Shown here: piece by piece, positions 42,844 to 52,412 of the stretch
Numbering within the stretch: position 1 is the first letter of the stretch
Layout: each line of letters starts with the position of its first letter
Assembly: GCF_004366815.1 (NCBI RefSeq)
Contig: NZ_SORI01000001.1
Coordinates: 124,001-188,000, forward strand
Reading direction: 5' to 3'
Source: Aminivibrio pyruvatiphilus
Lineage (GTDB): Bacteria > Synergistota > Synergistia > Synergistales > Aminobacteriaceae
Length of the DNA: 64,000 nucleotides
Position numbers and translations under genes: made by a program
The notes under the pieces: generated by a model
Databases searched by the model: none
What the model saw: only the letters and a program-made list of their open reading frames with translations
What the model was told of the DNA's origin: nothing

Positions 42844-44205
42844 TCAGAAGTACAGCTCGTACTCCTGGGGGGTGGGGGCGTTGTACACGTACTCCGCCTC
42901 CTCGGTCTTTCTTTTCGTCCACAGCTCGAGCAATTTCTGGGGGAAGGCGGGGGCCAGGTAGCCGTTGTCCATCCGCAGCCCCTCGAGTACGGAGAAGAGG
43001 TTCAGCGGGAAGACCTTGTCCTCCTTCGCCTCGGGGCTGTCGAACCCTGCCGCCACGGGGTCGGCGTTCCTGAGGATTCCGTCGGCCCCGGCGAGGACCA
43101 TGGCGGAGAGCATGTAGTGGATGTTCGCCGAGGCGTCGCCGGTGCGGTATTCTATCCTGACCTCGTCGCTCTTCAGGTATCCCGGAATGCGGACCGCGGC
43201 GCTTCTGGATCCCTTGGCGAAAGTGGCGCTGATGGGGGCTTCGTACCCGGGGACAAGGCGGCGGTAGCTGTTGGTGCCGGGGTTGGTGAAGGCGAGAAGG
43301 CTTCCCGTGAGGCTGTGTTCGAGGAGCCCCGCCGTATAGGCCAAGGCCTCCCGGGAAAGCCCGTGAAGGCCGTCGCCGGGGAAGAGGGATTTTCCGCCCT
43401 TTTCGAGGTACTGGTGGACGTGCATTCCGCTGCCGGGCATTTTGTAGAGGGGCTTGGGCATGAAGGTGACGGCGAGGCCCATCTCCTCCGCCACGGTCCG
43501 GATGATCCACTTGGCCACACAGACGCTGTCGGCGGCCCTGACAAGATCCATGAAGTCAAGCTCGATCTCGAGCTGGGAGGCACCGACCTCGTGGTGGTGG
43601 TACTTCACGGGTATTCCCGCCTGCTCCATTATGCGGACGGTGCGGTTCCGGAAGTCGAGGTACCGATCCTCGGGGGGAAGCCTGTGGTACCCCTTGTGGG
43701 GACCGAAGCGGGGAACGGAGGCGTATTCTTCTCCAAGGCCTTCGGAGGAGCCGATTGAATAGCCGGCGTGGTCAAGTCCCGTGGAGTACTCCACCGACTC
43801 GAAGACGTAGTATTCCAGCTCCACGAGCATCATGGCCCGTTCGGCCAGGTTTTTCTCCCTGAGGAAGGCTGCGGTGCGCTCCGCCACCGACCGTGGATAC
43901 TGGTCAAAGGTGTTCCGCTCGGTGGAGACCACGTCGCAGATCACGTGCACCGTGCGGAATTCATCCCGCTCCTCGAGGAAGGCGGAAGTCCTGTCAGGAA
44001 TGGCTACCATGTCGGACTTGTCCACCTTGGCGAAACCGTAGTTCGAGGCATCGAAGCCTATGCCGTCCCGGAAGACCGCTTCGGAGACGTAGCCCCGGGG
44101 GATGGTCACCGAGCGCATGCCCCCTGAAATGTCGAACATGAGCAGGTTCAGGAAATCGGCATCGAAACTTTTTTCCGTGAAATCCGGAAAGGCTGACAGG
44201 TTCAT
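42844..44205 (-). CDS. glnA: Glutamine synthetase type I-like, divergent active site
   Basis: The roughly 453-residue protein has the type I layout: an N-terminal beta-grasp domain, VELEYYVF near 135, HHHEVGASQLEIEL near 215, KPLYKMPGSGMHVHQ near 250, NSYRRLVPGYEAP near 310 and a late EYRTGD block. The enzyme would make glutamine from glutamate, ammonia and ATP. The usual NGSGMH loop reads PGSGMH, so the substrate-binding asparagine is a proline. A gamma-glutamyl ligase on another amine is therefore possible. The ATG at 44205 is chosen because GGAGG stands seven bases away; the ATG at 44211 is too close to it. Confidence 0.78.
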   Translation of the reverse strand: MNLSAFPDFTEKSFDADFLNLLMFDISGGMRSVTIPRGYVSEAVFRDGIGFDASNYGFAKVDKSDMVAIPDRTSAFLEERDEFRTVHVICDVVSTERNTFDQYPRSVAERTAAFLREKNLAERAMMLVELEYYVFESVEYSTGLDHAGYSIGSSEGLGEEYASVPRFGPHKGYHRLPPEDRYLDFRNRTVRIMEQAGIPVKYHHHEVGASQLEIELDFMDLVRAADSVCVAKWIIRTVAEEMGLAVTFMPKPLYKMPGSGMHVHQYLEKGGKSLFPGDGLHGLSREALAYTAGLLEHSLTGSLLAFTNPGTNSYRRLVPGYEAPISATFAKGSRSAAVRIPGYLKSDEVRIEYRTGDASANIHYMLSAMVLAGADGILRNADPVAAGFDSPEAKEDKVFPLNLFSVLEGLRMDNGYLAPAFPQKLLELWTKRKTEEAEYVYNAPTPQEYELYF

Positions 44206-44272
44206 CTTCATTCCTCCACATTGTGCCCGGTGTCGGACCGTGTATGCCGGAGAATGGCCGGCCCGCTCCACC

Positions 44273-44300
44273 ATTATAGAAGGAGTGCCGGTTTTCTCAA
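44273..44300 (-). promoter_or_regulatory. Promoter of the glutamine synthetase-like gene
   Basis: On the minus strand TTGAGA (44295-44300), a 16-base spacer and a perfect TATAAT (44273-44278), 68 bases before the chosen start. Confidence 0.72.
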
Positions 44301-44354
44301 TTTCTGCCGGACAATTCGGAATGAAAAGTTTTGAAATCACGGGCTTACATTTTT

Positions 44355-45494
44355 TCATCTACCAAGGAAATCAAGAACCCTGAGGAGAAAACCCCTGGAA
44401 AAACCGATGGCATCCGCAGGACAGACCTCCTGGCAACAGTAGCACCGTATGCATTTTTCATAATCAATGTAAATGGTATTTGGGGTTTTTCTTGTCATGG
44501 CTTTCGCCGGACACACTTCCACGCACTTTCCGCACCCTATGCAATCCCGGGGGCGCTGGACGGGGCGGGAGGAAAGATGGCGCTTACCGAAGCCGTCGAG
44601 AAGGGCGGGAAGCAGATGGAGGGAATCGAGCCGCGGAATGTCAACCTTTTCAAAGACGAAGTCCGGCGGAAGGTCTCCGGCAGTTGTTCCGAAGTCTTTC
44701 GGCACCAGGTTCCGCCGTCGTGCGGAACGATACAGGGGAAAGGCCTGGAGGTCCGCCCCGAGAAGGGTACAGAGGCGCAGGTCCAGTGCCAGCGGATCGG
44801 CGGAGGCGGCGAGGAGCCCGAACATGCGGGGCCGTCCGTTCCCCGGACCCCGGCCTTCCATGCCCCCGATGCCGTCCATGATGGTGAGGGTCGGAGCGAG
44901 GCTTCTGGCGATGTCCAGGTGGAGGTCGGCGAAGACGTCCCTGTCCAGCCCGACGGTGTAGTGCCACGAGGCCTTCCGCTGCCGGACCACCGTGCCGAAG
45001 AGATTTTTCACTCCCAGGGTGAGCATCATCTGGGCGTGGGTCTTGAGCTTGGGCAGGTTGATGATTTTGCCGGCTTCGAGGGCCTTCCTGGAGACTTCCA
45101 CCCGCTGGAAGACGGATCCCTCGGCCATGGGAAGGGGAACGGGGTCGTCCAGCTCGGCGCAGGGTATGCCCAGTTCCCCGGCGACGGCCGCCATGCCGGT
45201 CTTTGCCGCCACGCTGCTGAAACCGTCGAGGCCCGGGCTGTCCCCGATGAAAGGATGGGCTCCCGCCTCCAAAACCCGGAGGGCCGCTGCACGTACCACC
45301 TCCGGGTGAGTGGTGACGCACTGTTCCGGAGACGAGGCGGAGAGGAGGTTGGGCTTCAGGAGGACCCTCTCCCCGGGAAGGACGAACCGGCCCATTCCTC
45401 CCAGGGATTCCAGGAGGATGTCCAGACGGTCCTCCACTTCCTCCCGTTCGTAGGATCCGCACCGAAAGAGCGCCGCGGACGGCATGTCTGTCAT
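44355..45494 (-). CDS. DUF362 protein with C-terminal 2[4Fe-4S] ferredoxin domain
   Basis: The 379-residue protein has the DUF362 core (LKPNLLSASSPEQCVTTHPEV near 46-66, NLPKLKTH near 140, MDGIGGMEGRGP near 205) and two ferredoxin motifs near the end: CIGCGKCVEVCP and CIRCYCCQEVCP. The family is widespread in anaerobes and probably redox-active, but the substrate is unknown. The ATG at 45494 has GCAAGGAGG upstream; a GTG at 45512 would add six residues. An AT-rich stretch just upstream (TATACT on the minus strand at 45518-45523) is a possible -10 element. Confidence 0.88.
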   Translation of the reverse strand: MTDMPSAALFRCGSYEREEVEDRLDILLESLGGMGRFVLPGERVLLKPNLLSASSPEQCVTTHPEVVRAAALRVLEAGAHPFIGDSPGLDGFSSVAAKTGMAAVAGELGIPCAELDDPVPLPMAEGSVFQRVEVSRKALEAGKIINLPKLKTHAQMMLTLGVKNLFGTVVRQRKASWHYTVGLDRDVFADLHLDIARSLAPTLTIMDGIGGMEGRGPGNGRPRMFGLLAASADPLALDLRLCTLLGADLQAFPLYRSARRRNLVPKDFGTTAGDLPPDFVFEKVDIPRLDSLHLLPALLDGFGKRHLSSRPVQRPRDCIGCGKCVEVCPAKAMTRKTPNTIYIDYEKCIRCYCCQEVCPADAIGFSRGFLLRVLDFLGR

Positions 45495-45627
45495 GAATAA
45501 TCCTCCTTGCACGGTTTAGTATAATAATACTCTACCATCTGCGTCCCTTTTTGCCTCCGGTCCGAACGGCCGGGAGGCGGCGCAGAATGACGGTAACTGA
45601 AAGCGACAGGAAAGGACCGGTGAGAGA

Positions 45628-46362
45628 ATGGCCTATGCGTCCCAGCAGTTTTTCCTCCAGAAGCGGGAGGTGGGGCTGATTGCCCCAGTACTGTGCACTC
45701 TGCGGATTCTTGGGGAGGATGACATCGGGGAAGCCGTCACCTTCCACAAGCGCATAACGGACGAGATCGGCGACGCCGGATTTTTCGCCGAGGACAACAC
45801 CATCGTGGAGAGCATCCGGGGAGAAGGGGCGGTGTCCGGGATCTTCGCCGAAGGAAGGCTAATCGCTCTCCGGGCGGTCTCCTACGTGAAGGAGTACGTG
45901 GACGATGCGCTGGAGGATCTCGGGCTTGACCCGTCCGAGGCCGGAAACACGGCTGTGATGGATTTCTGCGTCACCGATTCCGCCTTCCGGGGAAACAGCA
46001 TCCAGTTTTTCACCTATCTCTTTATGGAAAACATCCTCTACCCGAACAGGTACCACCTGCACACCACCGTTTCCCCGAAGAACATCTTCAGCCTCACGAA
46101 CATCCTGAAGTGCGGCTTCCACGCCATGCGCTTCAAGAGCAAGTACGGCGGCCACCCCAGGTTCGTGCTCTACAAAAACCTTCGGAAGCCCATGGCAGTC
46201 CAGACCAGGGGACACAAGGAGATCCTGCTGAGAAACTATGACTACCACCCGAAGGTGTTCGCCGACGGGTACGTGGGGTACAAGGTGAAGCACAAGTCCA
46301 ACGGCATGGCCCTGCTCTACGGCAAACCCCTCGTCGTCAGGGAGGAGTCGAAGGCGTCATGA
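45628..46362 (+). CDS. GNAT-like acyltransferase
   Basis: The 244-residue protein has a central region of the GNAT type: a strand MDFCVTDSAFRGNSIQ near 110-125, helix FFTYLFMENIL, strand HLHTTV and SPKNIFSLTNILKCGF, the usual CoA-binding and substrate arrangement. Substrate unknown. No signal peptide. The ribosome site AAAGGA is moderate. The TCATGA overlap with the CCA-adding enzyme gene shows co-expression. Confidence 0.7.
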   Translation: MAYASQQFFLQKREVGLIAPVLCTLRILGEDDIGEAVTFHKRITDEIGDAGFFAEDNTIVESIRGEGAVSGIFAEGRLIALRAVSYVKEYVDDALEDLGLDPSEAGNTAVMDFCVTDSAFRGNSIQFFTYLFMENILYPNRYHLHTTVSPKNIFSLTNILKCGFHAMRFKSKYGGHPRFVLYKNLRKPMAVQTRGHKEILLRNYDYHPKVFADGYVGYKVKHKSNGMALLYGKPLVVREESKAS

Positions 46363-47573
46363 AGGACCTTCTTTCCGGAGCGGGGGAGATTCTCCGCCGC
46401 CTGGAAGAAGAAGGGCAGGAGGCCCTCCTGGTGGGAGGCATGGTGAGGGACCTGCTCTGCGGCCTTGCTCCCTGCGATGCCGACATCGCCTCCGACGCCC
46501 CCCTGCCCGTCCTGGCTTCCCTCTTTCCGTCCGGCAGGCTGATCGGCCCCGAGGGGATGCAGGTCTTTCTCCTCCCCTTCGGGGAGGGGCACTGCGAGGT
46601 TTTCCCCTTCCCCCGGGGAGGCTTGAAAGATGATCTTGCCAGGCGGGATTTCACCGTGAACGCCCTTGCCCTCCGAAGGACGGGGGAAGTGGTGGGAAGC
46701 AGGAGGGCCATGGCCGATATTGCCGCCCGGGTTCTCCGGTTCAACGGGCCGGCATCGGAACGGCTGGCGGAAGATCCCCTCCGGGCGCTCCGGCTTGCCC
46801 GGTTCGCGGCCGTGCTTCCCGGGTTCGTTCCCGATCCCGGAACGGTCCGGGAATGCCGGGAGGCCCGCCCTTCCCTCGAAAAATGTGCCCCCGAAAGGGT
46901 GGGGAGGGAAATCCGCCTCGGCATGGAAGGGAACCCCCGGATTTTCCTGGAGACGGTGAAGGAATGCGGTCTCCTGGACGCCCTGTTTCCGGGGATGCCG
47001 GCGAGGGAGTTTGACTTCTCCAGGCTGTGCCGTATCCAGGAAGGACTGGCCCGGGAAGGGGCTTCTCTCGAAGTCCGTGCCGCCGCCCTTTTTTCGGTGC
47101 CTGGGGGGAGGTCTTCCCGGTCTGACGACGGCCCCTCCAGGGCGGAAGAGGCCCTTCTCGCCTGGAAATGGCCTGCCCGGTCAGCCTCGGAGGCTGCGGA
47201 GCTCGCCAGGCACAGGCGCCTTCCCCTGGAAGCGCCGGACCCGGAGAGGACGGCTGCCCTGTTCGAGGCACGGGGAATGCCGTTCATGGACTCCCTTTTC
47301 CTTCTCTCCCGGCAGTACTGCGCCGGAGAGCCCCATTTCCGCCGATGGAGCGAGAACAGGGCCCTGTACGTTTCCATGGCCGTACGGGCACTTCGGGACG
47401 ACGTGCTCCCCTCGGGGGGCGAGATCATGAAAAAATACTCCCTTGCCCCGGGCCCCTTCCTCGGAAAGCTCGCGGGTGCACTGAAACTCCGCAGGCTGCA
47501 CCCCGGCCTCGCCTCGAAAGAGGACGCCTTCCGCTATATTGAAACCCTTCTCAGGCATTCCGGCCGCTCCTGA
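46359..47573 (+). CDS. tRNA nucleotidyltransferase / poly(A) polymerase family (CCA-adding type)
   Basis: The 404-residue class II nucleotidyltransferase has LVGGMVRD (24-31), the catalytic DAD (D40, D42), the RRDFTVNALA motif near 96 and EDPLRALRLARFAA near 139. These give the CCA-adding or A-adding fold that completes or repairs tRNA 3' ends. It has no HD domain. It overlaps the upstream GNAT-like gene by four bases. Some bacteria split the CC- and A-adding functions between two enzymes, and this one cannot be assigned further. Confidence 0.88.
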   Translation: MKDLLSGAGEILRRLEEEGQEALLVGGMVRDLLCGLAPCDADIASDAPLPVLASLFPSGRLIGPEGMQVFLLPFGEGHCEVFPFPRGGLKDDLARRDFTVNALALRRTGEVVGSRRAMADIAARVLRFNGPASERLAEDPLRALRLARFAAVLPGFVPDPGTVRECREARPSLEKCAPERVGREIRLGMEGNPRIFLETVKECGLLDALFPGMPAREFDFSRLCRIQEGLAREGASLEVRAAALFSVPGGRSSRSDDGPSRAEEALLAWKWPARSASEAAELARHRRLPLEAPDPERTAALFEARGMPFMDSLFLLSRQYCAGEPHFRRWSENRALYVSMAVRALRDDVLPSGGEIMKKYSLAPGPFLGKLAGALKLRRLHPGLASKEDAFRYIETLLRHSGRS

Positions 47574-47595
47574 TCTTTCTTCCCGTACAGAAGAG

Positions 47596-47604
47596 TGATA
47601 CAAT
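47596..47604 (+). promoter_or_regulatory. Extended -10 promoter for the secreted-protein operon
   Basis: TGATACAAT at 47596-47604 is a TG-extended -10; the -35 (TTTCTT, 17 bases up) is weak. A perfect hairpin, GGCTCCGCCGG (47614-47624) with CCGGCGGAGCC (47636-47646), lies in the leader before the GTG start at 47678. Confidence 0.55.
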
Positions 47605-47677
47605 TCAGCAAAAGGCTCCGCCGGACGAATTTCTGCCGGCGGAGCCTCAAATACCCGCAGCTGGGGGAGGGGTTCCC

Positions 47678-48736
47678 GTGAAGAAGGCTGCTTCGTGGTT
47701 CATTCCGATGGTGTTCCTTGTGCTGCTGACAGCCTCCTCTCCGGGGGAGGCGGGTGCTGCTCCCTCCATCACCGAAGCCTACCTCGCGTCCGGCGTGGAG
47801 GCCGGCGGCTCTCCGGTGGGCAGGGTCTCCGCCTACGACCCGTCGGCAAAGGAGTTCGTCGCAGTGGCGGAGGTCAGGGACGCTGAAGCCGGTACGGCCG
47901 TCCGATTCGTCTGGTTTTCCTCGCCTCCGGGCAGGGGAAGGGTCAGGCTCGGTGAGCGGACCGTCACCAGCCCCATAAGGGAATCCTCCGTGACCTTCCA
48001 CTCCTCCCTCTCCCTTGGAGGGAACTGGCCCGAGGGACGGTACGTGGTGGATATCCATCTTCTTCCTGCTTCGCGGCCTTCCGTATCCCTCCGTTTTGAC
48101 GTGAAAAAAGGGGAATTTCCCGGAAAGGGGAACGGCCCGGACGGAAAAAAGCCCGTTCCCGGCGGCCGGGAAACCGGGGAGAAAACAGCGGCGGAAAAGG
48201 AGTCGGCCTTCAGGGAAAATCCGGGCAGCTTCAGGGCGGCCCTGGAACTGGCGCAAGCCTATTCGGACATGGAGGACGCCGCCTCCCTGGCTCTGGCGGT
48301 CTCCCTGTTCAGGGGCCTCGCTGCAGCCTCTCCGTCGGACACTGTCCTGGCAGGACTCGCGGACGCCTACTGCAGGTCCGGCCGGTTCGGCCAGGCCTTC
48401 GACACCGCCCTCAGGAGAGCGTGGAACCCCATGGTCTCTCCGGCGGGGGCAGTCTCCCAGATTCTGCTCTTTTCTGCGGTGAGCGGCGACCCGGACAGGG
48501 GAATCGAATGCCTGCGCTCCATCCTGGAGCTCAGGGAAGACGGAAGAGAGGACGTTCTTCCCGCCCTGGCCGCCCTTTTCCTGGAAAGAGCATCGGTTGC
48601 AGGAGATGCCTTCGAGCGGAGGGAGTATGAAAAAGCAGCCGAAGACGTGCTCGAAGAGATCCGGGCATCCTTCCCTTCATCCGTGCCCGCCGTCTCTGAA
48701 TCCCTCCGCCTGGCGGAGGAGCTGGAAAGAAGATGA
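47678..48736 (+). CDS. Exported protein with beta-sandwich and TPR-like region
   Basis: The 352-residue protein has a signal peptide (1-28, ending AGAA) and a roughly 110-residue beta-rich part (strand-forming FVAVAEVRD, VRFVWFSSPPGRG and YVVDIHLLPA). A charged low-complexity linker rich in G, K and E (about 148-180) leads to a helical part (185-350) that looks like repeated helix pairs. The N-terminal part resembles Ig-like domains, but no family is certain. The GTG start follows GGGGGAGGGG. Its stop overlaps the start of the large secreted protein (ATGA), so the two proteins are likely partners. Confidence 0.65.
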   Translation: MKKAASWFIPMVFLVLLTASSPGEAGAAPSITEAYLASGVEAGGSPVGRVSAYDPSAKEFVAVAEVRDAEAGTAVRFVWFSSPPGRGRVRLGERTVTSPIRESSVTFHSSLSLGGNWPEGRYVVDIHLLPASRPSVSLRFDVKKGEFPGKGNGPDGKKPVPGGRETGEKTAAEKESAFRENPGSFRAALELAQAYSDMEDAASLALAVSLFRGLAAASPSDTVLAGLADAYCRSGRFGQAFDTALRRAWNPMVSPAGAVSQILLFSAVSGDPDRGIECLRSILELREDGREDVLPALAALFLERASVAGDAFERREYEKAAEDVLEEIRASFPSSVPAVSESLRLAEELERR

Positions 48737-51700
48737 GCCCCGTGGCTGCCTGCCGTAAAGATCCTTTCTCCGCTTTTTCCGGGATACCGCCGGTCGTCCT
48801 GCTTCTCCTGATTCTTGCCTTTTGTCCCGCCGCGGCCTCCGGGGCCGACGACGGGGCGATCCTCCGGGCGGCTGAAAGGACTGCATCGGGCGTCGCTACG
48901 GCTTCCGACGAAGCGCTGCTTTTTATGGAGAACAGGCGGGTGAACCACCTGGCCATGGAGGGGAAGCTGGACGGGGAGACCTACAGGAGGGTCCAGGGTG
49001 CCTACGATAAAAAGAACCGTACCCTCGCCGCGGGAGCGGCGGCGGAGGCGGGGCTCTCGGCGGAGCAGGGGCGGAAGAGGGGGCCTTTCCGTCCGGGAAC
49101 GGATACGGACGTGCAGCTCCGGGGAAAAGACCTGACCGCCGGAGACGTGGAACGGGCGAGGATGGCCTATAACGCCCGGGTGGAGGCCTATCTCCGGGAG
49201 AACGGCCTTTCCGTTGAAAAAGGAACCAACTGGGCCGCCAGGACGGAGACGGACATCATGCCCTCCCCGGCGGACATGAAGAGCCCGGGGGAATTCGCAC
49301 GGGCTGCCGCCTACATCAACGGCGACGGGGGAAACATGTACGCCTCCCCCCTCGCTGCCGAAGCCCAGGGAAAACTCGACGGGGGGGATCCTGTGAGCGT
49401 CGCCGAGGGAAGGGCCTACGCCGAGGAGATGAAATCCCGGGTCGATGCCATGAAGCGGGAGAAATCCTCCCTGATGAAACAATACGCGGCCTCCGCGGAC
49501 CCCGCGGAGCGGAGCTTCCTCGCCGCGGAGGTCCGCAAGGCGGAATCCCATCAGGCGAAGTACATCGACCGCATCAACAGGCTGGAGCGCAGCATCGGGG
49601 AAGGGGCCGGCCTTCCTCCCCGGGACGGGGGAACCACTTCACTCCTGGACGCCGCGAGAGCACGGGATTCCGGAGCGGCCTCCAGGAGAGGGGAAGCGGC
49701 GGTGGACGCCCTCAGCGGTCATCTTACGGAGAAGGCACTGAAAAACTACGCTTCCACCCTGGGAGAGATCGCGGATGCATCTTCCAGCCCCGCAAAACGG
49801 ACGGCGCTTCAGAAGGCTGCCGCGGAAACACTGAAGGTGCTGCCTCCCTCCCGGGCCGGAGACGTCCTTGCGGAAATGGAGGCCAGGCACGGCAGGGATT
49901 TCGCCCGGGAAATGGCGGCGGAGATGAAAAAGACGGCTGCCGCGGGGGAAAAGACTCCACGGGGAGATCCCGGGGCGAAGGGGAGCACCCTCCTTCGGTC
50001 GGCGGGGTTCGTCTCCGCCGCCATCGGCGGGTACAACGCCCTGATGGAAGAGAACCGGCGCACCTCGGGAAACCCGGACTACGGAAAGGTCGCCCTGGGC
50101 CTCGCCTGGGACATGACTCTCCGGGGAACGGCCGAAGCGGTCACCACCCAAACGGCCGAATATACGAAGGCCGAGGTGGAACGGCTCCGGGAGTATTACA
50201 GAAACCGCGGAGAAGACCCCGACAGCCTCGGCGTGAAAATGAAGATCGCCGCCGGGGCCGCGGCGAAGGGAACCGCCTACGGTGCAGTGAAGGGCGGCTA
50301 CGAGTTTGCCAAAGTTGCGGGCCGCTGGACCGGCGGCGCCATCGTCGAGGGGGCGGAAACGGTCATATCCCTTGCCGGAGAGGCTCTCGACACCATCAAC
50401 GTCCTCGAAACCACCTCCGCCGAGCTCCACGCCCAGGGGATGGCGGTGGAGGTGCAGAATGCCCGGTCCGTTTCCTCGGGGAGGGAGCTTGTGCGGGAGC
50501 TCCGGAGAACGGCATCCCTGGCGGAGTCCCTCCTCGCGGCCATGGAGCAGAATGTGCGCTGGGCCCGGTCTCTCGACATATGGAGAAGCCGGACGCTGGA
50601 CTCCCTCCGGGGAAGGGCGGACCGGCTCTCCGGACTTCCTTCCCTGGTGAAGGCCATGGAGAGGGGCGCGAAACACTGGGGGCCGGCACTGAAAAAAACC
50701 GAGTCCGACAGTGCAGGGCTCCTCCGGAGGATCGATGGGCTCAGAAAGGACCTTGCCTCCGGGAGCCCGCCCGCCGGGCTGGAGGCGGGCATAGCCACGG
50801 CGGCGGAGGACCATGCCCGGAACCGGGCCCTGTTTGAAAAAACCCTTGAGGAGATGGATGTTCTCGGGAAGGTTTCGGAGGCGGAGGAGCTTCTTTTCGC
50901 ACTGGAGGAGGACCGGGCGGCCCTCCGGGAGGCGGCGGCGCTCTCCCGGGAGGGAGCGGCGGCCATGAAGCGGAACCGGGAGGCGTGGCAGTCCGCCCTC
51001 TCGGAGTTCGATCGGGTCAGAAAGGCGCTCCGGAGGGGATACGCCCACTTCTTTGAAAAGAACGGCGTCCCCGGGTGGCTGGTCATCGGAAGGGACGAGC
51101 AGGCCGCAGTCCCTCCCGGGAAAAAACTCCCCGGGGATTTCGGCTCCTGGCTCGAGACCCTCCTGCGCATGGAGGGGAGCATCCTGTCCGACCTGAAAAA
51201 AATCCCGGCCCCCGACGGAAAGGCAGGAAAGGAAGCGGAGGAAGCCTCGCGAAGAGCCCGTACCCTTGCAGGGGAGCTCCTTCCCCGTGCCCGGGCGGCC
51301 CGCGGGGCTCTCGAGGCTTCCGAAGAAGCCCTCGGCGCCCTTCTCGCCGCCGCAGCGTCGGCTCCCCGGATTCCTGTTCTTGCCCTGACCGTCCCTGGGG
51401 AGGGAAAACCGGGGCAGAATCTCGCGTTCTCCGCCGTAACGGAAAATGTCCCCCCGTCCGCCGTCATCAGGTGGGATTTCGGCGACGGAACGGCGGGGGA
51501 AGGCCCCTCGGCGGTCCATGCATACTCCAGAGAGGGACTCTACCGGGGATCGGCGGTCCTTCTCCTTGAGGGGAAACAGGCAGCCCGGAAGGACTTTTCC
51601 GTGAAAGTGGTTTCAGCCGGCGCCGGGACCCAGCCGGGAGTTCTTCCTGCCGTTCCCGGCGTCCACGAAAGGATCCAGGCTCTTTTCGGCCTGTCCGGCA

Positions 51701-52323
51701 TCCCGGAAGGTGAACGGAAGAGCAGGGAGGACGTACCGAACGGGTATTACCTCAACACCGAGATTTTCAGCTCCGAGTGTTTCCTGGTGTACCTCACCCC
51801 CGACGGAAAGGAGATCAGGACCGCCTTCAAGGGGGCGAAGAGTATGCCCGGTCCCGGGCCCAACCGCCTGGCAGCCATCGCGGGAACCCTGGCCTACAGC
51901 AGGAAAAAACTGGTGGTCGGCTTCTTCAATGACGGAAAAGCGCTCAGGGAAAGGTCGCCTGCGGAGGTCTTTTCCGGCGGAACGGTAGTCAATTATTCCG
52001 TCTCTGATCTCCGCCAGGCTCCCGACGCCGAAGAAGCGAAGCGGTTCCACAGGGCCCGTTTCGGCCTTGACGGGGCCATGACGGCGGAGCACCTGAAAGC
52101 CCTGGGAATCACAATCCTGGAGAAAGGTTCCCTCCGGCTTTCGAGAAAGGGTCCCGCCTCCGGGGATGAGTTCGGCACATGGGTCTATGGTGCGGTGGAA
52201 GGGGACTTTCTCCTGAACTTTTCCGTCAACCGGTGGTCGGTGAGGCCCGATAACTGGAGCCCTCCGGCGTTCGACCCGGACGGGGCGGCGTTGGCCATTG
52301 CGGAGATGCTGCTGCCGAAGTGA
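48733..52323 (+). CDS. Very large exported helical protein with one PKD domain
   Basis: The 1196-residue protein has a signal peptide (hydrophobic part about 20-37, ending ASGA). The region to about 870 is mostly helical and rich in A, E, K and R, with coiled-coil-like segments near 230-290 and 590-860. Two short echoes, RPGTDTDVQL near 118 and ARTETDIMP near 169, occur close to the N-terminus. A glycine-rich stretch (420-560) could associate with membrane. A PKD domain with WDFGDGT near 914 follows, and a beta-rich C-terminal region ends the protein. No family recognised. It is coupled to the upstream exported protein, suggesting a cell-surface or secreted complex. Confidence 0.65.
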   Translation: MSPVAACRKDPFSAFSGIPPVVLLLLILAFCPAAASGADDGAILRAAERTASGVATASDEALLFMENRRVNHLAMEGKLDGETYRRVQGAYDKKNRTLAAGAAAEAGLSAEQGRKRGPFRPGTDTDVQLRGKDLTAGDVERARMAYNARVEAYLRENGLSVEKGTNWAARTETDIMPSPADMKSPGEFARAAAYINGDGGNMYASPLAAEAQGKLDGGDPVSVAEGRAYAEEMKSRVDAMKREKSSLMKQYAASADPAERSFLAAEVRKAESHQAKYIDRINRLERSIGEGAGLPPRDGGTTSLLDAARARDSGAASRRGEAAVDALSGHLTEKALKNYASTLGEIADASSSPAKRTALQKAAAETLKVLPPSRAGDVLAEMEARHGRDFAREMAAEMKKTAAAGEKTPRGDPGAKGSTLLRSAGFVSAAIGGYNALMEENRRTSGNPDYGKVALGLAWDMTLRGTAEAVTTQTAEYTKAEVERLREYYRNRGEDPDSLGVKMKIAAGAAAKGTAYGAVKGGYEFAKVAGRWTGGAIVEGAETVISLAGEALDTINVLETTSAELHAQGMAVEVQNARSVSSGRELVRELRRTASLAESLLAAMEQNVRWARSLDIWRSRTLDSLRGRADRLSGLPSLVKAMERGAKHWGPALKKTESDSAGLLRRIDGLRKDLASGSPPAGLEAGIATAAEDHARNRALFEKTLEEMDVLGKVSEAEELLFALEEDRAALREAAALSREGAAAMKRNREAWQSALSEFDRVRKALRRGYAHFFEKNGVPGWLVIGRDEQAAVPPGKKLPGDFGSWLETLLRMEGSILSDLKKIPAPDGKAGKEAEEASRRARTLAGELLPRARAARGALEASEEALGALLAAAASAPRIPVLALTVPGEGKPGQNLAFSAVTENVPPSAVIRWDFGDGTAGEGPSAVHAYSREGLYRGSAVLLLEGKQAARKDFSVKVVSAGAGTQPGVLPAVPGVHERIQALFGLSGIPEGERKSREDVPNGYYLNTEIFSSECFLVYLTPDGKEIRTAFKGAKSMPGPGPNRLAAIAGTLAYSRKKLVVGFFNDGKALRERSPAEVFSGGTVVNYSVSDLRQAPDAEEAKRFHRARFGLDGAMTAEHLKALGITILEKGSLRLSRKGPASGDEFGTWVYGAVEGDFLLNFSVNRWSVRPDNWSPPAFDPDGAALAIAEMLLPK

Positions 52324-52353
52324 CATTCTCTCAAATGTAATTTCATTCGTGCA

Positions 52354-52362
52354 TGATATAAT
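52354..52362 (+). promoter_or_regulatory. Extended -10 promoter for the HDOD/diguanylate cyclase pair
   Basis: TGATATAAT at 52354-52362, a perfect TATAAT with a TG extension; no good -35. The ATG at 52413 follows AAGGAG by eight bases. Confidence 0.55.
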
Positions 52363-52412
52363 TATTGCTTACAAGTCAGCCTATCGAGAGATGCAATGAA
52401 GGAGTGGTTCTG

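Noticed and set aside
47614-47646. Terminator of the CCA-adding enzyme gene
   Set aside because: The stem is strong but no T run follows on the plus strand, and it lies downstream of the extended -10 promoter, so it is better read as a leader hairpin.
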